From Diabrotica undecimpunctata (taxonomy: Eukaryota > Arthropoda > Insecta > Coleoptera > Chrysomelidae), in assembly GCF_040954645.1 (NCBI RefSeq), contig NC_092808.1, positions 20,260,232 to 20,324,231 on the forward strand: a stretch of DNA of 64,000 nt. The letters are read 5' to 3'. The notes beneath the pieces were generated by a model, which was not told where the DNA came from, made no database searches, and was given only the letters and a program-made list of their open reading frames with translations. Within the stretch, counting starts at the first letter, position 1, and every line of letters begins with the position of its first letter. Positions 33,180 through 45,290 of this stretch are shown here, piece after piece. The translations under genes and the position numbers were made by a program.

Positions 33180-34860
33180 AGCAGAAATTCAAAGACAAAA
33201 AGTTAGTCTACTTAAAAACAACGATATTTTTTTATATCCTCAAAAATATCTTCAACTTCTACAAAAATAGCTACATGCTATACGAATTCTTGGTATTAGG
33301 TTGGTTCAGAAAATACTATTGGCTGCTAACATGAATAGGGTGTCAGGTGTCATTTCTCCCATATCTATAATTTTTAAGCTCAATTGGAAAATGTTGTATT
33401 TCTGTTTCACATAACTTGCTTAACATAAATATTTGGTAAGAGTTCAAGTCTGCGCACCATACTTGATAATCTATTTTTGTCAATTGTTTCCTGATATCAT
33501 CGTACTATCTGCTTATTGGTCGGATTCGTTTTGTTTTTGCTCCCTACGGTTTCCACAATATGCTTTTTTTGCTCATTTTATATTATCCATCTCTGCTGCA
33601 TATATGGTTTATCTTCATTATTTGTATCATGGTTTTTGCTGACGCCTTCCGTTCTGGTTATTCTTCTACTCCAGCTTATATATTTATTATCTTTTAGTGT
33701 GAGTTTTAAAATTGTTCCTTTCCAAAATCATGGAAAAAATGTAAAATAATGTTTTTGTTAAACCCAGCGAAGGGCGCAGAAACTCAGAGTAGCCATTTAC
33801 CTGTGTCACTTTGTCACTGTGTTACTTTTGTCACTGTGTCACTTTTTTTCAAACTATACGAGAGACTTATCCTGGCCAGAATAGAAAAAAAAATCGGTTG
33901 CCTGTAAAGTCGGTTTTACGGGCGAAGATTTTACGTGACAACGTCTTTTTCTCGGTAGAATATTTATTGATATGAATATTATTAAATTGCACAATAGGAA
34001 CAAGGAATTGCCGCTATAAACTCAGTTTCTCAACTTTTGTGTCAATCTAACAATTAATCAATCAATCATAGTTTACGATAATGAAATATTAGTGTACAAT
34101 TATTTACCTTTATTGTTGTAGTTGTTGTAAATGACGAATCTACTCACGAATTGAAGACAAATCTCACGATCTCACGATTAAGGTCTTACATCTTACGATT
34201 TTTAAATTTTTTTTAAATTTCAAGTGTTTCTAATAAAATGCATGGGAGGAAATCAGCTTTTTTTAGATTGTCACCTTGAAATATCCATAAATTGACTGTA
34301 TTTTTGTATCAAAGTGGGCTACTCCAATTAACTCAATTAATATACATAAAATAATATAAACAAAGCTTAAAAGGTTCTTTATGCTTTGAAAGTGGTTTAT
34401 AAACAACTGAATTGTAATGTATATTTTACCGCCTTTAATAAATATGAAGTATAGACTAAATTTTGTGTAAAGAACAAACATTCAACAGACCTAATAGTAA
34501 AAACATATTGATTTAAGTGTGAATTTGAGATAATGTGCTGACAAAATGTTAAATCCTAAGAAAACAAAATTATGTTTTTATGTATATTCATTATACTTAA
34601 TACTCTTGGGTAAAATACCTCATATCATATATGTCTTTAGACACAGTTAATAATTTTCATTGAAGTTTAAACTATAAAGAATGTTTACAATCATTGCTCA
34701 ATATTAAATGGATAAATCCATAGCAATATTATAAAAGAATATAGGTCCCTAGGTAATTTCCTAAAATTATATCTGATACTGGTGGTTCCCCCTAAAATAG
34801 GACACTGTAAGCACTCCACATTTTCACTACAGACACAGCTGACGATACTTTCAACGATTT
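33180..34860. other. No recognised gene
   Basis: AT-rich. A short TGTCACT-type tandem (about 33803-33850) and a hairpin GCC(T)GTAAA/TTTAC(G)GGC at 33899-33922 precede the motif ACGTGACAACGTCTT (33933-33947), which recurs inverted at 35050-35064. Confidence 0.5.
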
Positions 34861-34869
34861 TCAACTTTA

Positions 34870-35070
34870 GCGATTCAACGCGCCTAATTCTCTAGTGCCG
34901 CGCGCAGCGGACCGATCATGTTTGAGTGGGAGAGAGACGCAAGGCATTCACCGGTCCGGCGGGCCTCTCTCTCGTTCGGTGACTCACTGTAACAGACGTG
35001 AGCGGGCGTTACACTTTTTCTTAAATGACTCCGAGCCACAACCTAATTTAAGACGTTGTCACGTCAAAAA
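34870..35070. other. GC-rich CpG-containing island, unassigned
   Basis: A locally GC-rich stretch (GTGCCGCGCGCAGCGGACCG, then GGTCCGGCGGGCC) in an AT-rich context. It ends near the inverted motif AAGACGTTGTCACGT (35050-35064). It could be one end of a DNA transposon whose other end carries the same motif at 33933, or a decayed promoter; neither can be shown here. Confidence 0.4.
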
Positions 35071-35094
35071 AAATGTGACAAGCACTTCATTCCA

Positions 35095-35345
35095 TAACAA
35101 GGAGGATTCAAATCCGGTAAATCTTGCACCGGCCAAGTCCTCGGACAACAGGACATATAGTACAGGGCTTCGAAGAAAAACTTATAACAGGGGTTGCTTT
35201 TGTTGATTTAATAGCAGGCTAAGACACAGTAAGGTACGAGACATTGCTCCACAAATTGTACGAAACTCCTAATGACCACCATCTAGTTAGGGTCGTATAT
35301 TCTTTGCTGCAGAACAGAGATTTGTTCGTTCCTTTCTCTTTTCCT
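35095..35345 (+). pseudogene. LINE RT palm fragment
   Basis: Reads SCTGQVLGQQDI-like text, then TGVAFVDLIAG-stop-DTVRYETLLHKLYE and DHHLVRVVYSLLQNRDLFVP. 'GVAFVDL.AAYDTV' is RT motif A; the second Asp region is damaged (A-Y to G-stop). Confidence 0.72.
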
Positions 35346-35359
35346 TCTCAAAATTTGTC

Positions 35360-36265
35360 ACAACATTATCACTTTGTATTCATCATCAGATGACATTTTG
35401 AACAACTGATTTTTTGTGGCTTTGGTATGCGAATTACAACAAAATATGTCGCCTGATGCTAGTTGCTTATTTCTCCAGCGATCAATCCGCGTTAACGTTT
35501 CGCTTTTATTCTGGTTTGAGATCACAAAAATCCTTTTAGAAACTAGAAGCAAAGTATCGTTAAATCGTTGCTGGATTGTAGCCGGAGATGGCGACTAAAG
35601 AGGTGTGGTAGAAAACTAAAAGTTTTTCTATTTGTAAATATTATTCTTGTTATGATTCAAGATGAAATTAAATTAGATAAGCCTACCCTGCATATAAATA
35701 TAAAACCATCATTAATTTTAATGATTCTTCCAAAATATCTAATTGTTTTTCCAGTGTAGTTAAGATTCGACACTATCAGTCCTCCCAATTGAAAATTAAC
35801 AGTTCGATCGTAAAGTGACACATTTTCTCAAAACTGTGTGTGAGAGCTTCTGGCCAATGCGTTTATCTCAATATATACATCGAAGTTAGCAGCGTTTTAT
35901 GCCTTTTAAATTGTTATTCTCGAATTTCTGGATATAAAAATGGCATAAAAATAAACGTAAAATCTTTATGATTGTTGCTTTTATGTTTTAGTAGGACATC
36001 TGATTCTGATGCACCTCATTCTTTATGTAACAAAGTATCCCTAATATACTGAGATACCTTTAACTTCATTTTTATTTTGGGGAGAAATAAATAAGGGTGA
36101 AATAGATTAAATCACACGCATAAAACATGTTTGTTAACTAATTATTTCTTTATATATTTATTAAATAATTTATTATTAACAATACCATATTAACAATTTA
36201 AACTTTGCATGATTTTATTATATTATTGTATTTGTAAAGGTATTTCCTAATTATAATACTGTTTA
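35360..36265. other. No recognised gene
   Basis: AT-rich. A 64-codon minus frame (35358-35552) is unrecognised. Confidence 0.45.
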
Positions 36266-36278
36266 TTGTTATATCTAT

Positions 36279-37272
36279 CATCATCATTTTGGCTTTACAA
36301 CCCTGTGTGGGTCCTAGCCTCCCCAAGAATTTTTCTCCAGTCGTCCCTATCCATCGCCTTCCTCCGCCAAGCACGTATTTCCATATTTCTCATATCTTGG
36401 TCTATGTTATCTAGGAATCTTGTTCTGGGTCTTCCTCTTCTTCTTTGACGTCCTCAGACGTCCTATCTTTATGTGTTTTACGATATCTGGTTCCTGGTAT
36501 ATCCTATAGAGTTCGAAGTTGTATCGTCTTCTCCAGACACCATTTTCATTTACCGCTCCATAGATGCGCCTTAGTATTTTTCTTTCGAAACATCCTAACA
36601 TGTTTTCATTGCTTTTTGTTAAAGTCCAGGTTTCTGAACCATATGTTAGGACTGGGCGTATTATTGTTTTGTAGAGTTTTACTTTTGTATTTCTTGATAT
36701 AACTGTAGATTTAAAAAGGAGATTAAGCCCAAAATAGCATCTATTAGCCGTGCAAATTCTGCGGTTTATCTCTGCGGTAGTGTCATTTTCAGTATTGACG
36801 AGCGTTCCCAGGTATACAAATTCGTTAACTGCTTCGATGACGTAATTTTCTATAACAAGTGGCCGTAGTGTTTGTGGTTGCGTACCTATTTTCATGTATT
36901 TTGTTTTGTTGGTGTTTATTATTAAACCCATTTTTGTAGCCGCTTCCTTTAATGCTACGTACGCCTCTCGTGCTGCGTTTTCCGTTCTCCCAACAATATT
37001 GATATCATCAGCATATGCTAAGATTTGCACAGATTTGTTATATATTGAACCGGTAGTTGTGATTTGTGACGTACGTATTACTTTTTCCAGAGCTAGATTG
37101 AATAGTATACAGGAGAGTGGGTCTCCCTGACGTAGCCCGTTATTTGTTTTAAAAGGTTCAGAGAGTTCCCCCTGGATTCGTACTTTGCATTCAACTTTTT
37201 CAAGGGTTAGTTTGGTTAAACTTACCAACTGATTTGGTACTCCTAGGTCTATCATTGCTCTAAACCCTAAAC
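36279..37272 (-). mobile_element. LINE with (GAT)n tail, intact RT palm, 12-bp target duplication
   Basis: TGTTATATCTAT lies at both edges (36267-36278 and 37273-37284). The minus strand reads LGFRAMIDLGVPNQLVSLTK, ECKVRIQGELSEPF, NGLRQGDPLSCILFNLALEK, VQILAYADDINIVGRT (YADD intact), KMGLIINTNKTKYMKIG, EFVYLGTLVNTENDTTAEIN, RPVLTYGSETWTLTKSNENM, CFERKILRRIYG, VKHIKIGRLR, and after a frameshift ends in AWRRKAMDRDDWRKILGEAR. The tail is ATGATGATGAT. The 309-aa frame starts 64 bp outside the LINE and continues in, so its first residues come from the insertion site. Confidence 0.94.
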
Positions 37273-37284
37273 TGTTATATCTAT

Positions 37285-38581
37285 ACCACCATTTAATAAT
37301 TGATGGTGCATTTTTTTTACATGTGTGTACATTCACTATATCATAGTGGTGTTGAATATATTGGTTTGTTTTATCAATGAATTTTATTTCACAACTCCTA
37401 ATAAGTTTCCTAATATAACAATACCTGTGAATGTTTGTTTATTATATTAAATAATTATTATACCTTCGACCAGAAGAAAGATCAGGCTGATTAAGTATCG
37501 CAGATAAGTAGGTGGACGGAGTCCACCTTATATATTTATTATTTGTTTATATAGTGTGTTGACCAAAGTTATTTAATAATTAACTGTTGATATCTTTCCT
37601 TGGATTTGGTCTCAGAACCTAAATATCTTTCCTTACCTCTTTTCTTTTCTAAGGTTTTTTAATCTTCTCCTTGAACCCAAAAAGTTAGGTGGCACCCTGT
37701 TTCTATCTTATCTTATTTTTGGTAATTTTACCCGTCTATCTTTTTGTTTATTTCTATATCTTTTCTAATATCTCTTATCCTGTCCCACCTTTACTTATTT
37801 CGTCCGTTGGAGCCATTCCTGGTTCCAAAAGCTAGTTTCGAACCCACGACTCGCTCTCCACCAACCATCTGGCTGCCGTCCGCAGTGTCTCCATTGGTGA
37901 CCTTTCTAGCACCATCCAAAAAAGGTTTCCGAGGTTACATCCTTTAGGACATTAAAAAATTGGGCGAAACACCTTTAAACCCTCCAAAACCTATATTTTT
38001 CAAGGTTTTTAAAGGTATTGACAGTTTTTGCGGGGTTAATCATATGTTTTGAGATTGATACAACCTAAAGCAACAAAAAAAGGATCTTGTTGATATGTTT
38101 TAGTACATTTCAAAGAAATACGTTAACTTTTATGGAGTTGTTGAACAGAAATAATAATGTCCAAATTTACTTACGGAAAAAGTAATGTACAACTCAAATA
38201 AAATGTCTTTTTATAATAATAATGTTTTAATTTATTAAAAAAAAATAAACAACTCAATTAAAATGGTTTTATCAATAAAGTTTGTATTTCGTATATGAAG
38301 TTTCTTATTAAACGAATACCTTTATAGTTGAATCGGTGAGAAAAGAAAGCGGATATGTCCATAAGCAGGCACTTTTAACATTTTGATAGAAATCCACTAT
38401 AAGTATGAAGACGCGCCGTTTTGTATAGAAAACGGACATATCCTCATACTAATAATGCTTTTATGTGTATTAGAAATTGTGATATTGTGGAAAAACCGGA
38501 TAAGTCCTGGACATGTCCACGTTTTCTACAAAAGCTACGACGCATGTCTATTCGTCCCAATACACATTTGTCATTCGTCAC
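37285..38581. other. No confident gene; weak tRNA-SINE-like hint
   Basis: Mostly AT-rich. At about 37770-37950 the minus strand carries GTGGGTTCGAAAC, a B-box-like string, about 30 nt after a weak A-box-like TGGTTGGTGGA. That could be a tRNA-derived SINE head, but no tail or repeat copy supports it. Confidence 0.3.
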
Positions 38582-39662
38582 TATGGAAGGTGTACAAGAT
38601 GATAATCTCGAATTAAAAATTAAAAAACGCGAAATCCAGAGTGTTGGAGGGCTGTTATCAATAAAAAAGCAAGACAATCTACACAACAGTATATTGATTA
38701 TAACAATCGTACTGTTCTAAGCAAAATGATTGGAGAACCATGCAGGTATGTTATTATAACCTCAAATTTTGTTAAATATTTAATTCTTACTAGACTCATT
38801 ACATTGTAGATGTAAGAAGAAATGCTTTTTGGCGAGTTCTCGTAAATATAGAAAAGATATTTTTACACAATTTTATAAATTAGAAAACAAAAATGCTCAA
38901 GACGCTTATCTTCAGTCCCTTATTGAAATATTGACAGTTGTCCGACGGCGTTCTAGACAAAACACTAAAGATAACAGGAGAAAACCACATGAATACTCAT
39001 TTTCGTACAGAGTAACAACACGCACAGGAGTTTATTCTGTTTGTAAATCTGCATGCTATAACGAAACACAGAGTAGGTCGATTGATAGAGCTTTTAGAAA
39101 AAGGACAAGTACCTGTTGACATGAGAGGTAAACAAAAACCAGCTAGTGAAAACCAGAAGAAATAGTCAATAGTGAAAAAGCCCATATTGAGTCATTTCCT
39201 GTCAAACTAGCACAGTACACGGGACGCGAAGTGAAATATTTGAACGAAAAACCAAATATAAGAATAATGTATTCGTTATTTTCGGAAAAATTTCCAGATG
39301 TTCCAGTTAAATATGGATTTTATAGAGCTGTCTTTGCCGACTTCTATCAGTTACGCTTCGGCAGGCCTCAGATTGACACCTGCAGCAAATGCGAAGAACT
39401 AGATTTAAAAATAAAGTCCCAATATTTGAATGATAATGCTAAGAGAGTAGCAATAGCTGAAAAGATGGTGCATGTACGTCGATCAAAAAAGTTGTTTGCT
39501 AAAATGAATGAGTTAGAGGCACTTACCAAAGTGGATCCATCGGTAGGAGGAATATGCATTGACTATATGCAAAATCTATTTCTACCAGTAACACCTATCC
39601 AAGATACATTGTACCTAATTCAACTTACAGTCAGTGTGTTTAACATAATCACATCATTTTGA
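38582..39662 (+). pseudogene. Spliced transposase-like gene (Sola-like?), interrupted by a LINE
   Basis: Belongs to a family of uncharacterised, transposase-like proteins common in arthropods. Exon 1 (about 38582-38745): DNLELKIK, frameshift, RNPECWRAVINKKARQS, LSKMIGEPCRC. A 64-nt intron with GT (38746) and AG (38808-38809) is removed cleanly, giving PCRCKKKCFLASSRKYRKD. Exon 2: QFYKLENKNAQDAYLQSLIE, YSFSYRVTTRTGVYSVCKSA, frameshift near 39065, LIELLEKGQVPVDMRGKQK, a stop and shift near 39165, then AHIESFPVKLAQYTGREVKY, IRIMYSLFSEKFPD, FYQLRFGRPQIDTCSKCEEL and GGICIDYMQNLFLP. A LINE enters at 39663. The Sola assignment is a guess from the domain order; the family identity needs a profile search. 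Confidence 0.7.
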
Positions 39663-40573
39663 CGATGATGGACTGATAAGATTGGTTAAGGCTACAATGC
39701 GTAAAGTTGTTTGCAAAGTCGAAATACAGGGCGAACAATCACAGGCATTTGAAACGCATGTTGGGCTGCGACAGGGAGATGCCCTTTTCAACATAGCTCT
39801 AGAAAAGGCGGTCAGGGATGCCCAAATAGACAACAGAGGAAATATTTTTAATAAATCATCCCAAATTTTGGCATATGCAGATGATGTCGACCTAGTTGCA
39901 CGCACAATACGCAAACTAGAAGAAATGTATACCACCTTGTCAAACGCCTCAAACAATATGGGCCTGCAAGTAAATGAAGATAAAACTAAGATAATGGCAT
40001 CAATACCCAACAATAGAGCCAGAAACATCGGCCACCAAGTCACGGTTGATAATTCTACCTTTGAAGTGGTGGACAAATTCACATACTTATGCTCCCTGAT
40101 CACCAAGGAGAACGTCATGACGGAAGAAATCAAGCGAAGAATAATACTAGCAAACAAATGCTATTTTGGACTGAGTAGACATATAAGAAGCTGAAACTTA
40201 AGCCAAAAAACAAAAATTACCATATACAAAACCCTTATTACCATATACAATTACGAGATATATCACAGATATAAACATATATTTGGTGGTAAAGACGTAG
40301 TATCCTTTATAAAAATAGGAAGACTAAGATGGGCAGAACATCTGGCAAGATCACAGCAGAACAACCCTCCTAGAAGAATCCTTATGTCGCAACCTGTGGG
40401 AAGTAGAAGTAGGGGTAGGCCAAACCTCAGATGGAGGGATGGTGTAGATGAGGATGGTAGACAAATAGGCGCAGCAAACTGGCAACAGTTGGTAATGGAT
40501 AGAACTGACTGGCGTAATAGACTTGGGAAGGTCGAGGCTCTTTTATAGGGCTGTAGCACCAATGATGATGATG
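39663..40573 (+). mobile_element. LINE with (GAT)n tail and 10-bp target duplication
   Basis: ATCATTTTGA flanks the element (39653-39662 and 40574-40583). Reads LIRLVKATMRKVVCKVEIQG, HVGLRQGDALFNIALEKA, SQILAYADDVDLVARTI (YADD intact), GLQVNEDKTKIMAS, FTYLCSLITKENVMTEEIKR and CYFGLSRHI, a short internal deletion, then VSFIKIGRLRWAEHLARSQQ, SRGRPNLRWRDGVDEDGRQI and DRTDWRNRLGKVEAL. The tail is AATGATGATGATG. It is the same family as the 36.3-kb copy (shared C-terminal layout and tail) and lies in the opposite orientation. Confidence 0.94.
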
Positions 40574-40583
40574 ATCATTTTGA

Positions 40584-41784
40584 TGGAAATAAACCGTTTA
40601 TAAAAAATATATTTATCCTAAATCATTCCTATTTATTTCTAAAGTTTTTTGTGTTTCCTGAAATATTTTTATTTTGACACTTCGTTGTTCGGCTGAGCTA
40701 TTCAAATGGCTAAAAGATAATATATAAATAAAAATCAGTTTTACAAACTAATAATAGCCCATGCCTTTTTGTGCACTATAATGGTCTTAATTGTTAGCAG
40801 TTTAGGACATGAATGGCACAGTTAATTTCATTTCTTCCGGTCTATATTTTTATCCGATCAATATCTTGTTATGTGCACACATCCGTCCGACTATAGTAAA
40901 GATGAAAAGTGAAAGTGGATGATTTGTAGAATGTTGCACTCATTATAAATAATGGAACAGCAATTATATAATTGGTTTTTATTCTAATAAAAATCTGCAG
41001 GGTGCGCCGCTATTTTTATTGTATTAGAAAATATATTTTGATTGATTACTTTCCTTTGTAAAATTCGTTAATTGATGTCTGATCTCATCTCTCATTAATA
41101 AATAACATTGATTTAATTTACTACGCAATTTAATTAGTATTTAAAATTTTAAGTAAGATATATGTGTGAGAATTACCTTAATAAGTCAACATGATTTAAT
41201 AATCTATGTTTTTATACTATTAGTTAATAGATTAGTAATAATATCGTCAAAATTATCCCATTGGGCCTTAGAGTTTACGTAGGAAAAACCAATAAATCTT
41301 TTTAAAGCGCCTGTACCTGGTTTCAAATGCAGTGACGAGCAGTTCCAAGAAATATATTATCGCGTAAAAACAACCATACGGTGGCGATGCAATATTAAAT
41401 AATTTGAGAAAAATATTTTACATTTGAAACCACAACATATTGTATTACTCACTTAAACAATAAATGAAATTTGCTTGTAAAGATATTGGTTTGTCTTTAA
41501 CCCATTCATGGCCAGAATTCCCTAGTGATTTTTTTGTGTAATATTTTAGCCACGGAACTTCTATGGTAGGTACTTTAAATGTAAAGACGGTACTCAAAAT
41601 CTTGTAGATGGGATGGTAGCCTGACAACTCTAGTTGTCACTGGAATGAAGCAGTGTAAATACAAAATTAAATGGAAGCATTAATATTATTTATTGAATGC
41701 AGTTACTAACATTAATTCTATGTGTAAAACAGTTGATAGGGTGTAAGACAATGTCACATTTAGTACAAAGATGGGATGTATGAT
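40584..41784. other. No recognised gene
   Basis: AT-rich. The transposase frame interrupted at 39662 may resume for a few codons after 40584 (FDGNKPFI). A 60-codon minus frame at 41445-41627 is unrecognised. Confidence 0.45.
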
Positions 41785-42730
41785 TCTTCTTCTTCTTCTT
41801 CACTGGCTTTACAACTCGGGGTGAGTCTTCGCCTCATCCACTATCGCTCTCCATCCTCTACGATCTTGCGTTTCTATTTCCCATTGTTGTACCTCAATTC
41901 TAGATAAATCGGCTTCAACATCATCCTTCCATCTTTTTCTCGGCCGGCCTACTGATCTTCTACCATTTGGTCGTTCAAAAAACACTGTCTTTAACACTCT
42001 GTCATCCTCTGATCGTACCACGTGACCTGCCCATCTTACTCGATTTGCCTTGATATGTCTAACTATGTTTTCAGTTCCATACAGAGTCACCAATTCAGCA
42101 TTGCGGCGTCTTCTTCAATCCCGTGTGAATTCATCTCTTTGAGGGCCAAATATTATTCTGAGAACCTTTCTTTCAAATACTGGAATCTTATTGATTTCCC
42201 GCCGGTTGAGAGTGCATGTTGCACTGCCATATGTAATAATTGAACGAATAATCGATTTGTACAGTGTTAATTTAGATTTTCTTTTTAGCAGCTTCGATCT
42301 TAATAATGTTGAAAGGGACTATAATGCTCTATTTCCCGCAGCTATCCTCTGCTGCTGGTTGTCCGCTGTGATTATCGCCCCCAGGTATTTAAACTCCTTT
42401 ACTACTTCGAAGTTGTGATCATTAATACTGATGTTCTGCCTAACTCTTGGTCTTGGATTTTTGGTTACTACCATGTATTTCGTTATTCGGAGACCCAGAC
42501 TACCTGTTTCCTCCTCGAGCTGTGAAAACACAGCTCTCTCACGTCTCTTGTAGAATGCGTGACTGCACCTATATCATCAGCAAAGGCCAGCAACAGTTTT
42601 GATCCTTGATCAGCAAATCCTCCTGTCAGCTCAGACGATATTTTACTTATTCTAAAGCAAAATTCATCAAGCAGCCTAGTTTTTAGATTTTTTATCATCG
42701 TTTTGCATTCAGCATCTCCAAGATTTTCTA
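41785..42730 (-). pseudogene. LINE RT relic with (GAA)n tail
   Basis: Minus-strand reading: GFHNFLENLGDAECKTMIKN, LLLAFADDIGAVTHST (FADD variant of the catalytic box), FSQLEEETGSLGLRITKYMV, FEVVKEFKYLGAIITADN, SLSTLLRSKLLKRKSKLTLY, SIIRSIITYGSATCTLN, FERKVLRIIFGPQRDEFT, ENIVRHIKANRVRWAGHVVR, RRSVGRPRKRWKDDVEADLS and DRRGWRAIVDEAKTHPEL. The tail is GAAGAAGAAGAAGAA (plus 41785-41803). No target duplication was identified. Confidence 0.9.
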
Positions 42731-42739
42731 GAAAATTGT

Positions 42740-43860
42740 GGAAACCTTGTTTAAAACTAACCCATGCTTTTTTTCTGTAAGTGTCTTAAGAGCGTCATAG
42801 TTACGACAGCACCAGGCGTTCTGGTGAGAGGTTGGTGAGCCTCCCAGTCCACAAAAGTTCGGATGTTCTATTTTACTAGACAGAGCGGTCAACTTCAGTA
42901 CTTTCAGCTTGCTAGCAAAACCACCCTTCCACTCCCTTGCCAGTTACACCAGTGCCCAGACCCATCCTGTTGGGAATCGCTGGATGGGGGCATGGGAAGA
43001 CAGGATCACTATTTGGATTGCATTTCCCGGAGCACTATAATCTTCCCGATCTTCTGGCCTAGGTACAGACCTGCCGCACGTCGTCCCACGATGACAGGAC
43101 ACATCTGCGCGGCGAGAGGGATTCGAAGCCCAAGGAACCGAATAAAACCTGGACCCCTTACTCATCAAGGAATCCGTGTCAACACAAATAGATAACGAAA
43201 ATTCCCTTACAGCTTGGTAAAGGTCGGAAACCACCGGACGTTGATGACCCAATTTGATACCGTATGGGTAGAGTAGATGCATAAAGGGTATTGCCAACTT
43301 CAGAGGGGAAGTCTACTATATTCTGGCAGAACCAATGCCTCTGTGAGTTTATCTCCAGTGAGGGTGGCACGATGGCAATATCGTGGGACTCCACCCTCCC
43401 GCTATATCTGCATTACTGTATGTACCGCTGTCTGGGATCCCTGAGAGGGCGAACAGTTGCTCGCTGCTGAGATAATACACCACCAACTACATTGGACAGG
43501 TTGCCGCCGAAGATCCTACTCCTTTACCACTTATCTCCTGCTACAGGCACGTCTCATAGGCGCACGTTCAGATTGGGATTGATTAGGCAAAGCCTCCTGC
43601 AGATATTATGTGGAACGAAAGCAGAGTGGTCCCACATACGACGGCACTGTTTGAACATTTTCTACGTAAGATACGTAAGAACTAGATCACGCAATATGCT
43701 TGTTGCTGCGATCCCGACACTTGAAGCGACAGCACACCATCTCTTGTTCCATTCCATTGCTCGACTCTTACGACTAGTAGGGACCAGCACCCTGGTGGTA
43801 TTCTTTTCATCTGTTTGCTCTTAGAAAGCTTCTAGGATTAGGCAGCAAGCTAGACAGACA
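42740..43860. other. GC-richer unassigned block, possibly the 3' part of an R1/LOA-type LINE
   Basis: Base composition is clearly higher in G+C than its surroundings. Three frames of about 110-117 codons overlap on both strands (42863-43195 plus, 42944-43297 minus, 43492-43824 plus). A text resembling 'L.TGH...' with later scattered C and H near 43530-43640 is suggestive of an R1-type tail but not convincing. Confidence 0.3.
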
Positions 43861-44200
43861 TTCTGATAGTTTTCTCAAAAATGTCCTGACCTAAAAAACA
43901 GTAGAGGTGGTTTGTAGGCGTTGACAGGGTTAGAGGTGTATTGCTTCGATCAATAAACACAATTACTGTTTCCAATTTTATTTTGATAGGACACAATACG
44001 CAATTAATCTTAGGGATTCCAGGGTTAGGTGGGCTTGCTTGCTTGTGGACTGAAAGGGACGGATGGTTTCTAGAGCTTAATTGGGTTTGGGGTGTATAGG
44101 TTTAATATTGTTGGATTTGGGGTTATTTGATTTGAGTTGTCAGATTTGAGAATCAGGTTTTATGAGTTTAGGATTTCTAAATTTTTCCCTATACTATAAA

Positions 44201-44880
44201 TCATATGGTTTGTAGGTTTTTTTAAAACTAAGAAACTTTAAAATGCGATATCCCAGCAAAAAGAGATGTTATTTTAGTAAGCTCTAATTTCAAAGATTGA
44301 GAACTATAATTTAACATCGTTTAACAGTTTTTGAAAGAAAACTTATATTACGATGCTAGATAACTGTAAAAGCGGCCAAAAACCGCTATTTTTGCACTTT
44401 TAGATTAGGATATCTCAGAAACTAGAGCTAACTTGGCAATTTAGAGTTCAAATTTGCATCTAACATACAAAAATACTTTTGAAAAGTATATTCTGATCTC
44501 TGGGTCCGAATATTGGTCAAATTTTGATCAAAATCATATGGTTTGTAGATTTTATAAAACTGAAAAATTTTAAGATGCGATATCTCAGCGAAAAAAGGAG
44601 ATACCTGAGTAAAAAGAATGGCAGTTAAAAGACTGAGATTTATTCTTTAATATTGTTAGAAGAGTCTCTGAGAGAAAAATTATATAACGATGCTACCCAA
44701 CCTCAAAAACCACCAAAAACCGCTACATTTGCACATTTTGGTTAAAATATCTTAAAAACCAGAGCCAACTTGGTAATTTGGAGGTCACATTTGGATTCAG
44801 TGCACAAAAAACGTTTTGTTATACTTTTTAAAAAGTATATTCTGATCTGTGCGTCCGAAAATTGGTCAAATTTTGTCGGC
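44201..44880. repeat. Two-copy tandem repeat, period 333 bp
   Basis: Unit 1 starts TCATATGGTTTGTAG at 44201 and unit 2 at 44534. Both contain ATGCGATATC(C/T)CAGC, a CGATGCTA segment, AACCGCTA.(T)TTGCAC, AACTTGG(C/T)AATTT, AAAAGTATATTCTGATCT and TCCGAA.ATTGGTCAAATTTT. Overall similarity is high but imperfect. Satellite-like, no coding. Confidence 0.88.
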
Positions 44881-45104
44881 CTGTCATAATTATATAGTCA
44901 TTAGGGACATACAAAGAACTGATTATTTTCGAGAATTTCTAACTACTGGGTTTGAAACAAGTTAATAATTCAGTCTCAATATGTTTTCAAGTCTCATAAA
45001 GAAAGGTGCGCATTAGTATGAGTAAACATCAAATTGCCAAAGAAAACCAAAGGGGTTTACAAAGTGTTTAAATATACCTATACAAGTACATAATTTGACT
45101 GTTG
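44881..45104. other. No recognised gene
   Basis: AT-rich spacer. Confidence 0.4.
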
Positions 45105-45290
45105 ACCCTTCTTCCCACTCGAGCATTTAAATCTCAAACAGTAATTACTTCCTTGATTTTCTTGATTCCTTCTAATACGTTCAGTGGATTATCGTACAGT
45201 TCTTCTTTATTTCCTATCGCTCCATCTTCGGTGAGGGCATAATCCCCCATGGTAACTATAATATGACCATTTTCGTCATCGGCCTGGTAA
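45105..45290 (-). pseudogene. LINE endonuclease fragment
   Basis: Minus strand reads GDYALTEDGAIGNKEELYDN, LNVLEGIKKIKEVIT, then after a stop DLNARVGRR. This matches the AP-type endonuclease phrase 'YAPTED...KEEFY.QL..V.....V.I.GDFNARVG' with the catalytic-region GD lost at the stop. Confidence 0.6.

Noticed and set aside
35370..35400. CTGATGA on the minus strand near 35385
   Set aside because: No stem II hairpin or GAAA at the right distance.
37770..37950. tRNA-derived SINE from a B-box-like GGTTCGAAAC
   Set aside because: A box weak, no poly-T terminator, tail or second copy; mentioned only as a hint.
45180..45290. DDENGHIIVTMGD reading as a CLK/Doa kinase entry motif
   Set aside because: The following residues (YALTEDGAIGNKEELYDN...DLNARVGRR) fit a LINE endonuclease much better.
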